In this document: piece by piece, positions 16,326-29,320 of the stretch
How positions within the stretch are numbered: the stretch's first letter is position 1
Layout: every line of letters starts with the position of its first letter
DNA from: Ailurus styani
Taxonomy: Eukaryota; Chordata; Mammalia; Carnivora; Ailuridae
DNA: 64,000 nucleotides
Assembly: GCA_002007465.1 (NCBI GenBank)
Contig: LNAC01000032.1
Span: 4,929,242-4,993,241, forward strand
Reading direction: 5' to 3'
Program-made: the position numbers and the translations under genes
The notes under the pieces: generated by a model
Databases searched by the model: none
Seen by the model: the letters and a program-made list of their open reading frames with translations, nothing else
What the model was told of the DNA's origin: nothing

Positions 16326-18684
16326 CATTTTAGAGATGTCAGCAAAAATGGCAGAATAAGGATCTCTGAAATTTCACTCCATAAAAGCACTGAGAATTCG
16401 GACTGGTAAATACTATCAAATTAACTTTCCAGAGACTTGCGAATGAACAAAGACTTGCAGCATTCCAGGGAATGTTTATTCAAGAAAAGCAATGGAATTT
16501 CACTAAGAAGAATAAGCTTCATAGTATTTTAATTTTCCCTATTTCCATTGTTCCCAAACTCTATGACAGCCTTCAAAACCAACAACTCACATTTATAGTA
16601 AAAATCAGCAACCTGGTGACCACTGGAAGGGGCAGAATTAGGTTAGATATCCCCTAATGCTCCATTGCCAAAAAAGTGTCATTATTTTACCTATTTGATA
16701 TAGTTCTCTAGAAGACCCTACTAGCATAGCTGTCTTCATTTACCTGACTTGGAGTTCACCTAGTGTTTACAGCTTTTGCCCCAGGAGATGTTAATTGTTA
16801 ACCACTGTGGCTGCCTGAGGTGGTGGATAACAGGTGGCTATTTAAAAAACAAACAAACAAACAAACAAACAAAAAAAGAGGCTAATTCAAAAGCTTAAAA
16901 TTAAAAGATGGGAAATAAGATGTCTATAGGAAGCTTTAAAACGTTCCAACATGTGCCTGGGAATCCAGAAAGCTATGTACATTCATAGGGCTATATGCTC
17001 ACTCAGAAAAGACATAAGCTCTAAACTGGCTTTGAAGTTCTGCACAAGCAGGGAGCAAAGGCGTAAGGCAGAGTTGTAAATTGCCTGGCTGACTGCTGAA
17101 GGCATGCTCTAATATACATACAGAGCTCCCTTGGCCAAGACTGGCAGACTTACTGATTTTAGGTACCTAAGGATCTATGTCTAATCATTAGGTGACCACT
17201 AAGCTAACCAAGCACAGACTTCCACAGCTGCTCTTGAGAAAAAAATATAGATTTTACTGAAATAGTTTAGAAGAGTCACTAAACTAATAGCACCAGCAAC
17301 AATAACAAATCCTGGGTAAGGCAGAGAATCTAGCTTTGTAAGTAACTACATGATTTAAAATGTCCAGTTTCTAACAATTATAAAACATACAGTGAAACAA
17401 AGTATGGTCAACACACAGGAAGAAAGCAGTTACTAGAAGCTGGCAATGTGGAAGTTCAGATGTAAGACTGCTAAACAAAGACTGAGTTATGATTTCAAGT
17501 ATGTTCAAAGGACTGAAGGAAGCCATGCTTATGGAACTAAAAGTATGAAAACAATGTCTTCTCAAATAGATGAGATAAAAGAGGTAGAAACCATAATAAT
17601 AAAACAAGTGGCAATTCTGGAACTGACAAGTAAAAATCACTGAAATAAAAAACTCCATTAGAAGGATTCAAGTGTAGATTTGAGTAGGAGACAGAAAAGC
17701 AGTAGGGAGAGAAGTTGAAGATAGGTCAATTGAGATTATCCATTCTAAGAAACAGAAAGAAAAAAGAATGAAGAAAAAAATAACAGAACCTCAGAGACCT
17801 AAGGGGATATTGTCAAACATAACAACATATTCAAAATGAGCATCCAAAAGTAAAGGAGGGAGAGTAAGAGAGTATGAAGTAGGAAAACTATTTGAAGAAA
17901 TAACGGCCCAAACTCCCCAAATTTGATGAACAACATTAATCTGTTCATTCAAGAAGCTCAGCTAACTCCCAGTAGCATAAAAAGGTGCTCCACACCTAGA
18001 ATAATTATAACAATTGAAAGCCAAAGAGAAAGAATCCTGAAAGCAGCAAAGAACTCTTTTCAGTAAGATTAACAGCTGATGATGCATAGGACACAATGGT
18101 GACCAGAAGGCACTGGGATGGCAAACTTAAATGTTGCAGGAGTAAGACAGTCAACAAGAAATTCTTTATCTAGCAAAACTATGCTTTAGAAGTGAATAAT
18201 AAACTAAGGTATATCCTGATAAATAATCTAAGAGTGCTTTTTGCTATTGGGCCTGCTCTATAAGAAATACTAAATGAAGTCCTTCAGACTGAGAGGAAAG
18301 GACACTGGACAGTAACTTGAATTCACATGAAAACATAAAGAACACCAGTAAAAGTAAACATATAGGTAAACAAAAAAGACCTTATATGTGTATTGTTTTT
18401 AACTCTTTTTATATCTGATTTAAAGGCAACTGTAAAGCAGTAATTATAAATCTGTTAATGTAATACAATGTATAAAACTGTATGACAATAAAAGCACAAA
18501 AGAAAAGGGGTGAATGGAGCTATACAGTAATAAAGTTTCTGTACAATACTGTAACTAAATTGGTATAACTCTAATTTAGATTGTTATAACTCCAAAAAAT
18601 ATTGTAGAAGAGTGACAAGGGAGTGGAAATGGTACACTAGAAAACATCTATTGAACACAAAATAATGCCTTAAAGGAAGAATAG

Positions 18685-19065
18685 TGAAATATAGAATATA
18701 TATTCTATAGAATATATCATTATATTCTATATATAATTCTATATATATTCTAACTATATATTCTATCTATATTCTAATTCTGTATATATTCTATATAATT
18801 TATATTCTAGAAATATAGATTATATAGAATATATACCCTCTATATATTCTATATATAATCATATAGAATCTATAAAAATACATTCTATAGAATATATAAT
18901 TCTATAGAATATTCTATATTATTATTCTATATTAATATATCATATCATATATTATATTATATTAATATAATCTATAATATAGAATATATTCTATATTATT
19001 ATTATCCTATATAATTAATTCTATAGAATTATATATTCTATATTTAGAATAGAGAATATAGAAAC
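18685..19065. repeat. AT-rich palindromic expansion (tatagaatatattcta units)
   Basis: About 380 bp almost without G or C other than in GAATATATTC-like units, repeating tctatatata, tatagaatatat and their reverse complements. It lies in L1 sequence and should fold into many hairpins. Confidence 0.85.
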
Positions 19066-20355
19066 CAATAATATATTGGCAGACATAAATCCTACTTCAA
19101 CAGTAATTACATTTACTGTATATGGTTTAAATAATACAATTAAAGGGCAAAAACTGGAAAATGGATTAAAATTTCAACTATATGTCATCTTTAAGAGACA
19201 TGACTTAGTTTTAAAGATACAAATAGGCTGAAACTATGTGGCTAGAAAAAATATGTATCATGCAAACAGTGATCAAAAGAGAACTGGAGTGGCTATACTA
19301 ATATCAGACAAAGTAGGATTTAAGACAATATTATTACCAGAAACAAGTACATTTTATCAAAGGGTCAGTCCATTAAGATGTAACAATTCTAGATATATAT
19401 GAACCTAAATATAAATCACCAAAATACATACAAGTGAAAAATGACAGAAGTAAAAGGAAAAATAGATTATTCAATACTCCATTTTCAATAATGGGTATAA
19501 CAACTAGACAAAATTAAGGAAGACAGACATTGGAAATCAACTGAGCTAACCAATATCTAGAGAACACTCTGCCAAACAGCAGAATGCATTCTTCTCAAGT
19601 GTGCATGGAACATTCTCCAGGACAGATTGTATGCCCTATCATAAACAAGTCTATCTAAATGTAAATGATTAAAGTCAATGGGATGAAATTATAAACGGGG
19701 AAGAAGCAAATTTGGGTAATTAATATGTTTATATAACACACTCCTAAATTAGAAAATACTTTGTGATAAATGAAAATGAAAAATCAAAATATTAAAACTT
19801 TATGGGATGCACCTAAAGCAGGATTGGAAGAAAATTTATAGCTGTACAGACCTATATTTAAAAAGTTCTCAAATCAATAAAATAATCTTCCACCTTAAAA
19901 ATCTAGAAAAAGAGTAAACTAAATACAACACAAATGAAGGAAATAATAAAGATCAGAGTGGAAATCAGTGAAATAAAAAACAGAAAAACAATAGAGAAAA
20001 TCAAAGGAATCGAAAGTTCCTTGGAAGGATCCAAACTTGAGAAAACTACATAGACCAAATAAGAAAAAACAGAAAACCCAAACTACTAAAATTAGGCATT
20101 AAAAAAGGAAACATACCTTATAAATTATAAACATACCCTAATAAAAATGATATATCAACCAAATAGGTAACCTAGAAGAAATGGACAAATGCTTAGACAC
20201 AAACTACTGAAACTGACTCAAAAAGAAATAGAGAATATTAATAGAACTACAACCAATAAAAGATTAATAATAAAAAAAAAACCTTCCAATAAAGATAAGC
20301 CCAGAAGTACATGACTTTGCTGCCAAATTCCACCAAACACTTAAAAAATTAGCCC

Positions 20356-20510
20356 TGGGGTGCCTGGCTGGCTCAGTTGGTTAAGTGTCTGCCTTCAGCT
20401 CAGGTCATGATCCCAGGTCTTGGGATTGAGCCCTGCTTCTTCCTCTCCCCCCTGCTCATGCTCTCTGTCTTTCTCAAATAAATAAATAAAATATTTTTTA
20501 AAAAATAAAG
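20356..20510 (+). mobile_element. CAN-SINE inside L1
   Basis: Sense copy with head gggtgcctggctggctcagt, body ggtcatgatcccaggtcttg, a short CT block and an AAATAAATAAATAAAAT tail. Confidence 0.92.
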
Positions 20511-22600
20511 AATTAACCCCAATTCATTACAAATTCTTCCAAAAAATAGAGGAAGGGAAACTTTTCAATGGATTTTATGAAGGTGTTATTAAACTGATAC
20601 CAAAAACAAAGACATGGCAAGAATGCAATATATCAATATCCTTTATTAATATAAATGCAAGAATCTCAATAAAATACTAGCAAACAGATTTGAACAACAT
20701 ATAAAAGATTTGTACATTACAGCCAAGGGTGATTTATCTCAGAAATGCAATGTTGGGCCAATGTACAAAAATCAAAGTAATATATCACATGATCATCTTG
20801 TTAGATGCAGAAAAAGTATTTGCAAAAAATCCAACATCTTTTCATGATAAAAATAACAAGGTAGAATAGGAAAAACAAAACAAAAAAAGCAAAAAACAAA
20901 CCCTCCCAACTGATAAAGAGCATCTATAAAATCTACAGATAGCGCCATACTTAATGGTGGAAAAAATGAGTTTTTTCCTAAAGTCAGGAAGAAGACACAA
21001 ATGTTTGCTTTTGTCAGTTTTATTCAATATCTACTGCAGGAAAATTTAGGCAAGAAAAAGAAATAAAGGCACCCAGATTCAAAAGGAAGAAATTAAACTC
21101 TATTTGTAGATGACATAATCTTGTATGTAGTAAATCTTAAGGAATCTACCAAAAGAGAAAAAAAATTAACATTAATAAACTAGCTCAGTAAGTTTGCAGA
21201 ATACAAGACGATTACATAAAAATCAACTGTTGTATGAAGCCTAAAGAAGAGCTAAATGGAACATAAGCTATATGCCTGATAAAAAATTCAAAGTAATGGT
21301 CATAGATATTGGACTTGAAAAAAGGGTGGATGAAGTCAGTGCGAACACCAAAGAGAAAGAAAATATAAAAAATAACCAGTCATAGCTGAAGTATTTAGTA
21401 GCTGAAATGAAAAATACCCTAGAGGGAATCCATAGCAGACTAAAGGGTGCAGAAGAACAGATCAGTGATCTGGAAGGCAGGAGATGGAAAGCAACCAAGC
21501 TGAACAACAAAAAGGAAAAAGAATTTGAGAATAACTTAAGAGACTCTGCAACATCATCAAGCATGATAACATTCACATTGCAGGGATCCTAGAAGAAGAG
21601 AGAAGGGGACAGAAAATGTATTTGAAAAAAATAAGAGCTGTAAATGTCCCTACTCTGGGGAAGAAATAGAATCCAGGTCAGAAGGCACAGAGAGTGCCTA
21701 TAAGATGCCAGGAAGATCTATACCAGGATACATAAAAACTAAAAAGGCAAAAAGTAATGATAATGAGAAAATTTTAAAAGCAGCAAGAGAAAACAGTTAC
21801 AAAGAAAACCCCATAAGGCTATGAGATGATTTTTTTTAGCAGAAACTTTACAGGCAAGAAGAGAATGGCATGATATATTCTAAGTGCTCAAAGGATAAAG
21901 CCTACAATAAAGAATACTCGAATTACTCTACCCAGCAAGATTATCACTCAGAATTGAAGAGACAACAGTTAAAGTAGTTCATCACCACTAAACCAGCCTT
22001 ACAAAAGAGTTTAAAGGGAATTGTTTAAGTGGAAAGAAAAGTCTGTAAATAGAAGAAAATTTTGAGAGGAAAAATTTCACAAGTAAAAGCAAACATATAG
22101 TAAAGGTAGTAGATGAATCACTCATAAACTTAGTGTGGAGGTTAAAACAAAACTAGTAAAATCAATTGTATCTTCAAAAATTAGTCAAGTAATAAAATAA
22201 AAAGATGTAAAATATGATATCATATACATAAAATATGGAAGGGGAACAAAAATTTAGTGCTTTTATATGTTCGAATTTAGGTGACATCAACCTAATATAG
22301 ATTGCTATACACACAAGATGTTCTGTAGAACACAATGGTAACCACAAATGAAAAACCTACAATAGACATACAAAAAATAAAGTGAAAGTAATCCAAGCAT
22401 AACATTAAAGAAAGCCATCAAACCACATGGAAAGAAAGCAAAAGAAGAAAAAAGGAACAGAGAAGAACTGTGAAAACACCAGGAAACAACAAAATGGCAT
22501 TAAATGCATACCTATTAAAAATCACTTTAAATGTAAATGGACTAACTGCTCCAGTCAAAAGACATAGGGTGACTGAATGGCTAAAAAACAAGACCCATCT

Positions 22601-22832
22601 GGGCGCCTGGGTGGCTCAGTGGGTTAAAGCCGCTGCTTTCGGCTCAGGTCATGATCCCAGGGTCCTGGGATCGAGGCCCACATCGGGCTCTCTGCTCAGC
22701 AGGGAGCCTGCTTCCTCCTCTCTCCTCTCTCTCTGCCTGCCTCTCTACCTACTTGTAATCTCTCTCTCTGCGTCAAATGAATAAATAAAATCTTTAAAAA
22801 AAATAAAAAAAAAATAAAAAAAAAATAAAAAT
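22601..22832 (+). mobile_element. Young CAN-SINE in L1 ORF2 with 18-bp duplication
   Basis: Head gggcgcctgggtggctcagt, full body and an A-rich (A)nT tail. The exact duplication aaaaaacaagacccatct lies at 22583-22600 and 22833-22850, splitting an L1 ORF2 codon run that would read on to IYCLQET-like text. Confidence 0.97.
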
Positions 22833-23485
22833 AAAAAACAAGACCCATCTATATACTGCCTACAGGAAACTAACTTAGATCTAGAGACACACACAGCCTT
22901 GAAAGTGAAGGGATGGAAAAAGATATTCCATGCAAAAGGAAGTGGGAAAAAAAAAAGTAGCAATACTTATGTCAGACAAAACAGACTTTAAAGACTGTAG
23001 CAAGACACAAAGAAGGGCAGTACATAATGATAAAGGGATCAATCCAATAAAAGTGTATAACAAGTATCTGTGCACCCAACAGAGGAGCACCAAAATACAA
23101 AAGCCAATATTAATAGACATAAAGGGAGAAATTGACAGTAATACAATAACAGTAACTCTATTTGCATAAATGGCTCGATCAAGGAAACAGTGGCTTTAAA
23201 TAACACATTAGACCAGATAGACGTAACAGATATATACAGAACATTTCATCCAAAACTGGCAGAACAATTCTTTTTTTCAAGTGTGGAAAATTATTCATGG
23301 AATACTTTCCAGGATAAATCACATGTGAGGGCAGAAAACAAATCTAAACACATTTAAGAAGACTGAAATCCTATCAAGCATCTTTTGACCACAATGCTTT
23401 GAAACGAGAAATCAACTGTAAGAAAAAAAACACAAGCCTCACAAATATGTGGAAACCAAATAACATACTGCTAAGTAACTGATGG

Positions 23486-23690
23486 TGTGTCACCTGGGTG
23501 GCTCAGTTGGTTAAGTGACTGACTTTGTTGGTTTCAGCTTAGGTCATGATCTTCGGGTTATGAGATCAAGCCCCACACTGAGCTCTACACTCAGCAGGGA
23601 GTCTGCCTGAGATTCTCCTACTCCTTCTGCCCACCCCCCCCCCTCAAGCGTGTGCACGCTCTCTCTCAAATAAATATATAAATATTAAAT
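23486..23690 (+). mobile_element. Older CAN-SINE in L1
   Basis: Head gtgtcacctgggtggctcag, then a variant body (gacttTGTTGGTTTcag insertion, 23527-23536), a C-run and a caaataaatatataaat tail. It is more diverged than the copy at 22601. Confidence 0.9.
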
Positions 23691-25955
23691 GAAAAACTAC
23701 TAAAGGATTAACAAGAAAACCAAAAAGGAGATAAAAAATGCACAGAGACAAATGAAAATTAATACACAATAGTTCAAAATCTTTGGAACACAGTTAGAGC
23801 AGTTCTTAGAGCGATGTTTATGACATTACAAGCCTACCTCAAGAAATAAAAATCTGAAACACTTTACCCTCACACCTAAATGAATTAGAAAAAAGCCCAA
23901 AGCTAGTAGAAGGAAGAAATAATGAAGGTTAGAGCTGAAATGGATGAAATAGAGACTAAAGAATAACAGAAAAGATCAAGAAAACAAGAACTGATTCTTT
24001 GAAAAGATAAACTGATAAACCATTAGCTAGACTCATAAATAAAAGGAGAGAGAAGACTCAACAAAAACAAATGAAGAAGGAGAAATAACTGAAATCAAAG
24101 AAATACAAAAAATTATGACATTATAAAAATTATATGCAAACAAACTGGACAACCTAGAAGAAATGTATAAATTCCTAGAAACATAAAATCTTCCAAAACT
24201 GAATCAGGAAGGAATAGAAAATACGAAGAAACCAATTATTAGTGACAAAACTGAATCAGTAATAAACTCCAATCAAAAATCTAGGGCCAGGTGGCTTCAT
24301 ACATGAATTCTAGTAAACATTTCAAGAAGAGTAAATACTTAATCTTCTCAAATTATTCCAAAAAAATAGCAGAGGAAGGAAATCTTCCAAATTCATTCTA
24401 TGAGGCCTACATTATTCTGATACTAAAAACAAAGACACTATTAAAAAAAAGTATAGGTCAGTATCTCTGATGAACACAGATGCAAAAATCCTCAACAAAA
24501 TATTAGCAAACTGAATTCAACAATACATTAAAAGGTTCATGCAGCATGATCAAGAGGGACTTATTCCAGGGATTCAAAGGTGGTTCAATATTCATAAATC
24601 AACAAATGTGATATATAACATTAAAAGAAAGAATAAAAGCCCTATTATCATCTCAATATATGCAGAAAAATAACTTGACAAAATACAATATCCAATCATG
24701 ATAACAACTCAACTTAAGTGAGTTTAGTGGGAATACACCTCACCATAATAAAGGCCATATATAACAAACCCACAGCTATTGGGGGAAAGCTGAAGGTTTT
24801 TCCTCTCAGATCAGGAACAAGACAAGGATGTTCACTCTCACCACTTTTATTCAATAGTACTATAAGTCCTAGCTGCAACAATCAGACAAGGAAAAAAATT
24901 AAAAAAAAATCCAAATCATAAGGAAGAAGTGAAATGGTCACTATTTGCAGATAATATGGTACTATATAGAGAAAATCCTAAAGAGTCCACCAAAACAGCT
25001 ATTAGAATAAATGAAATCAGTAAAGTTACAGGATATAAAATTAATTTACAGAAATGAGTTGTGTTTCTGTATATTAACAACAACGTAGCAGAGAAATTAA
25101 GAAAACAATTCCATTTATAATTGCACTAAAAATAATAAAACACTTAGGAATCTATTTAACCAAAGAGGCGAAAGACTTATATCCTGGAAATTATAAGATG
25201 TTAATGAAAACATTGAAGACAACACAAAGAAAAGGAAAGATATACCATGCTCATGAATTGGAAGAATTAATGTTAAAATGTCCATACTACCCAAAGCAAT
25301 GTACAGATTTAGTACAATCCCTGTCAAAATACCAATGTCATTTTTCACAAAAGTAGAACATATAATCCTAAAATTTTTATGGAACCACGAAATACCACAA
25401 ATAGCCAAAGCAATCTTCAGAAGAAAGCTAGAGGTATCACAACCCCAGATTTCAAGATATACTACAGATTACTATAATAAAACAGTATGGTACTGGCACA
25501 AAAAAATAGATCAATGGAATAGGATAGAGGAACCAGAAATAAATCCATATATGCATAGTCAATCTATGAAAAGGAGGCAAGAATATACACTGGAGAAAAG
25601 ACAGCCTTTTCAATAAATGGACAGCTATAGGCAAAAGAATGAAATGGATGATTTTCTTACAGCATACAAAAAAATAAACTCAAAATGAATTGAGGACCTA
25701 AATATGAGACCTGAAATGATAAAATTCCTAAAATAAAAAAATGAGAATAACCTGTTGGACATCAGCCATAGAAACATTTTTCTAGATATGTCTTCTCAGG
25801 CAAAGGAAATAAAAACAAAACTAAACCACTATTGGGACTACATCAAACTAAAAAGGGTTTGCACAGCAAAGGACACCATCAAGAAAACAAACAAAAGAAC
25901 CCCTATGGAATGGGAGAAGGTATTTGCAAACAACATATACAATAAGGGGTTAATG

Positions 25956-26204
25956 GACTGGACGGGAGGGCGATCTGGCTGTGACATCTGTCACTCCTCT
26001 GAACACCAGGGTTGATTTGGCTGATCCGGCTGGCTAGGTGGGTATCCCCTTCCTCCCTCACCACTGCACGTGCGTCCCTACGTCCCTCTGGAAGCTGCAC
26101 GCTTGGTCGAAGAGGATGACCTTCCCCAATAGAGGAGAGGACCGCTCTTTGGTCAAGGGTATATGAGTAGATGTGCTCCCCTGCTGAACCTCCAAACAAG
26201 CTCT
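25956..26204 (+). pseudogene. 7SK RNA retrocopy, 3' truncated and without A-tail
   Basis: The segment follows 7SK small nuclear RNA from its start (gagggcgatctggctgtgac) through ggctgatccggctggctagg, ccccttcctccctcacc, ggtcgaagaggatgacc and ggtcaagggtatatgagtag to ctccaaacaagctctcaa, where it stops. It covers roughly the first 230-240 of about 330 nt. The 15-bp duplication caataaggggttaat flanks it exactly (25940-25954, 26205-26219), so it is a retroposition event into L1 ORF2, but no poly(A) precedes the right duplication. It shows scattered substitutions and a small insertion around cctacgtccctctgg, so it is a dead copy. Functional 7SK binds P-TEFb. Confidence 0.92.
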
Positions 26205-26658
26205 CAATAAGGGGTTAATATCCAAAATATATAAAGAACTTATATAAAAATAACTCAAAAAAGTTAAAAATTGGGCAGAGGACCTAAATAGACATTTTTC
26301 CAAAGAAGACATATAGATGACCAATAGACATATGCAAAGATGCTCAACATTACAAGTCATTAGGAAAATGCAAATCAGAACCACAATGAGATATGAATTT
26401 GCACCAGTCATAATGGTTAGAATCAAAAACACAAACAAATAGTGAGGATGTGGAAAAAAGAAGGCTCTCATGCACTGTTCGTGGGAATGTAAATTGGTGC
26501 TATCACCGTGGAAAATTGTATGAAGGTGTGTCAAAATAGAACTAGAAATACCATATGATCCAGTAATTCCACTACTGGGTACCTGCCCAAATAGCCAAGA
26601 TAGGAAAGCAACCTAAATTTCCATTAATAGATGAATAGATAATGAAGAATGAAGATAT

Positions 26659-26687
26659 GGCATATATATATATATATATATATATAT
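26659..26687. repeat. (TA)n microsatellite in L1
   Basis: About 13 TA units at the usual TA-rich site in the L1 terminal ORF2 region. Confidence 0.9.
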
Positions 26688-27169
26688 GAATGAATATTAT
26701 TCAGCCACAAAAAGAATGAGACTTTGCCATTTGTGACAACATGGAGAAACCTAGATGGTATTATGCTAGGCGAAATACATCAGACAAAGACAAATACCAT
26801 ATGACTTCATTTATATATAAAATTTAAAACACAAAACAAATGAGCAAACAAAAAACCCCCAAAGAAACAGAATCATAAATACAGAGGAAGATACTGATTG
26901 CCAGGGTGAGGGGATGGGTGAAACAGGTGAGGGGGATTAAGAGGTACAAACTTTCAGTTATAAAATAAGTCATGGGGATGAAAAGTATAGCATAGGAAAT
27001 ATAGTCAATAATACTGTAATAATATTGTATGGTGATAGATGGTAACTACATTTTTCCTGGTGGGCATAGCTTAATATATAGAATTGTCAAATCACTATGT
27101 AATATACCTGAAATTAACATAACATTGTATGTCAACTATACCTCAATAAAAAAAGCATAAGAAAGAATT

Positions 27170-28955
27170 GTCTAACTGTATGCTAACAATGAATCATACA
27201 ATAATGGAATCAAAATAATTCCATTTATTAGTATCAAAAAGAATAAAATACTTAGAAATTTAATGTGTGCAGGACTCGCATACTGAAAACTGTAAAACAT
27301 CACTGAAAGAAATTAAAGACCTGGGTAAAGGTAAAGGCATCCTTTGTTAACCAATTGAAAGACTTAATATTGTTAAGCTGACAATACTACCCCCCTCCCC
27401 CCATACGGGTCTGCTGATTCAAGAGAACCTCTGTCAAATCCCAGATGGAGACATTGACAAATTGATTTTAAAATTCTCAAGGACATGAAAAGAATTCAGA
27501 TTAGAAAAAAAAATGTAAAACATCGGAGGACTTACATAAATACAGAGAAGTGGTGGTTGCCAGAGGGGAGGTGATAGGGAGAATGGGCAAAAGAGGTGAA
27601 TTCCAATTCAGAACTTACTACAAAACTATAGTAATCAACATTGAATAGTACTGCCATAGGGATAGATATTTAGGTAGATTACTTGAATAGAAGAGTCTCA
27701 AAATAACCCATACATCTTTGTCAATTAATTTTCAACAAGATTGACAAGACCATTTAGGGGAGAAAGTAAGTTCCTCAACAAATGGTCCTGAGACACATGC
27801 AGAAGAATGGTACTAGACTCTTAAAATCATAAAATTAACTCAGCAGTGATCAAAGAACTAAATGTAAGAGCTAAAACTCTAATACTCTGGAAAGAAAACA
27901 TAGGTGTTTCCAAGACCTTGGATTGCAAAATGGTTTCTTAGATAAAAGTACCAGCAATAAAAAAATATATAAACCTGATTTCATCAAAATTGAAAAATTC
28001 TGTGCTTCAAGAACATTATCAAGAAAGTGAGGAGGGAACCTACAGAGTAAGAGAAAATATCTGAAAGCCATATATCTGATAAAGTACAAGAATTTGGAGT
28101 ATATAAAGAACTCTTACAACTCAAAAAAACAAGGAACTCAACTTAAAAATGAGCAAAGAATCAAGTAGGCATTTTCCAAAGAAAGTATCTGAATAGCCAA
28201 TAGTACAGAAGATAATGCCTAACATCATCAGTCATTAGAGCAAAGCAAGTCAAAACCACAAGATACACTTCACACCCACTAGAAGGGCTATAATAAAAAA
28301 AGACAGACAGACAATAACAAGTTTTGGTGAGGATGTGGAGACATTGGCACCTACGTATACTGCTGGTAGCAATGAAAAATGGTACAGCTGTTCTGGAAAA
28401 CAGTCTGGCAGTTCCTCAGAAAAGTTAAACACAGAATAACCATATGACTAACAATGTCATTCTGAGAGAACTGAAAACATATGTCCATACAGAAACTTGT
28501 ACACAGATGTTCACAGTGGCAGCATTCATAAAAGCCCCAAAGTGGAAACAATCCAAATGCCCATTAACTGATGAATGGATAAAGAAAATGTGGTATATAT
28601 ACACAACGAAATACTACTCAGCCACAAAAAGGAATAAAATACTGATTAACATTAGGACATGGAGAACCTTTAAAACATGCTAAGTGAAAGAGGCCAGAGA
28701 GAAAGGACAAATATTGCATAATTCCACTAATACAAAATGCCCTATATAGGCAAATCTATGGAGACAGAAAGTTGATTAGTGGTTGCCATTTTAGGGGAGA
28801 GGAGAATGGGAACTGACTAATAGGTATGGGATTTTCTTCTGGGAGTGAAAAACACTGCACAACTTTATGAATATATTAAACCACTGATTGTATAAAACGG
28901 TGAATTTTATGGTATGTGAATTATATCTCAGAAAAATCTCTGCATAATAAGGCGG
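27170..28955 (+). mobile_element. Continuation of the older sense L1, ORF2 end and 3' UTR
   Basis: ORF2 text resumes (actgtatgctaacaatgaat, caaaaagaataaaatactta) exactly where the copy ending at 21231 left off, and runs to the 3' UTR (ggtgaattttatggtatgtg, aattatatctcagaaaaa). A short block at 27535-27600 resembling the L1 3' UTR (agtggtggttgccagagggg) lies inside. Confidence 0.78.
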
Positions 28956-29154
28956 AGCAATTTTAAGATGATTTCCCACATGAAATGACTACTAAAGGCA
29001 TTTTTATTTCTATAGGGCCCTTTCAAATAATATTAGAATTAGCACACAGCAGTCTCATTTAACATGACTCAGTGTGTCTCATGGTTAAATGACAAATCAG
29101 TAAAGCAACTGTAATAGAAATATTCATCTATATAACAGATTTTTTTCTCACTCA

Positions 29155-29320
29155 CTTATTTTTTTTAATTTTATTTTTTCAGTGTTCCAAGAGTCAGTGT
29201 TTATGCACCACACCCAGTGCTCCATGCAATATGTACCCTCCTTAATACCCACCACCAGGCTCACCCATCCCCTCTCCCCCTCCCTTCCAAAACCCTCAGT
29301 TTGTTTCTCAGAGTCCACAT
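29155..29320 (-). mobile_element. Carnivore L1 3' end, antisense, 5' truncated
   Basis: T-rich tail, then ccacacccagtgctccatgc, aatatgtaccctccttaata and cccaccaccaggctcaccca, the standard antisense carnivore L1 3' UTR. Confidence 0.85.

Larger units (their letters stand above)
16330..21231 (+). mobile_element. Old sense L1, 5' and middle portion (interrupted)
   Basis: Begins with 5' UTR-like text (cagcaaaaatggcagaataa), passes ORF1-type text at 17700-18300 (cctgaaagcagcaaagaac, ctttatctagcaaaactatg) and ORF2 text from 18650, up to acaagacgattacataaaaa at 21205. ORF2 text then resumes at 27170, so a second L1 has split this copy. It also holds an (AAAC)n tract at 16843-16876, the AT-palindromic block at 18685-19065 and a SINE at 20356. 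No intact ORF remains. Confidence 0.8.
21232..27168 (+). mobile_element. Nearly full sense L1 inserted in the older L1
   Basis: ORF1-type coiled-coil text starts near 21270 (a short open stretch at 21407-21592 contains QISDLEGRRWKA). ORF2 begins near 22480 (NGLTAPVKRHRVTEWLKNKT), and the reverse-transcriptase motif region is at 24780-24870 ([13 protein letters not shown]). The 3' UTR runs to cctcaataaaaaaagcataa near 27160. ORF2 carries many stops. Two SINEs (22601, 23486) and a 7SK retrocopy (25956) were inserted later. Without these, the element is about 5.2 kb. Confidence 0.85.

Noticed and set aside
22601..22832. tRNA genes in the heads of CAN-SINEs
   Set aside because: The heads derive from tRNA-Lys and keep box-like sequences but cannot form a complete tRNA, and every copy has the SINE body and tail.
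25903..26199. Minus-strand ORF of 98 codons over the 7SK copy
   Set aside because: It is antisense to a non-coding RNA retrocopy, with no protein similarity known to me.
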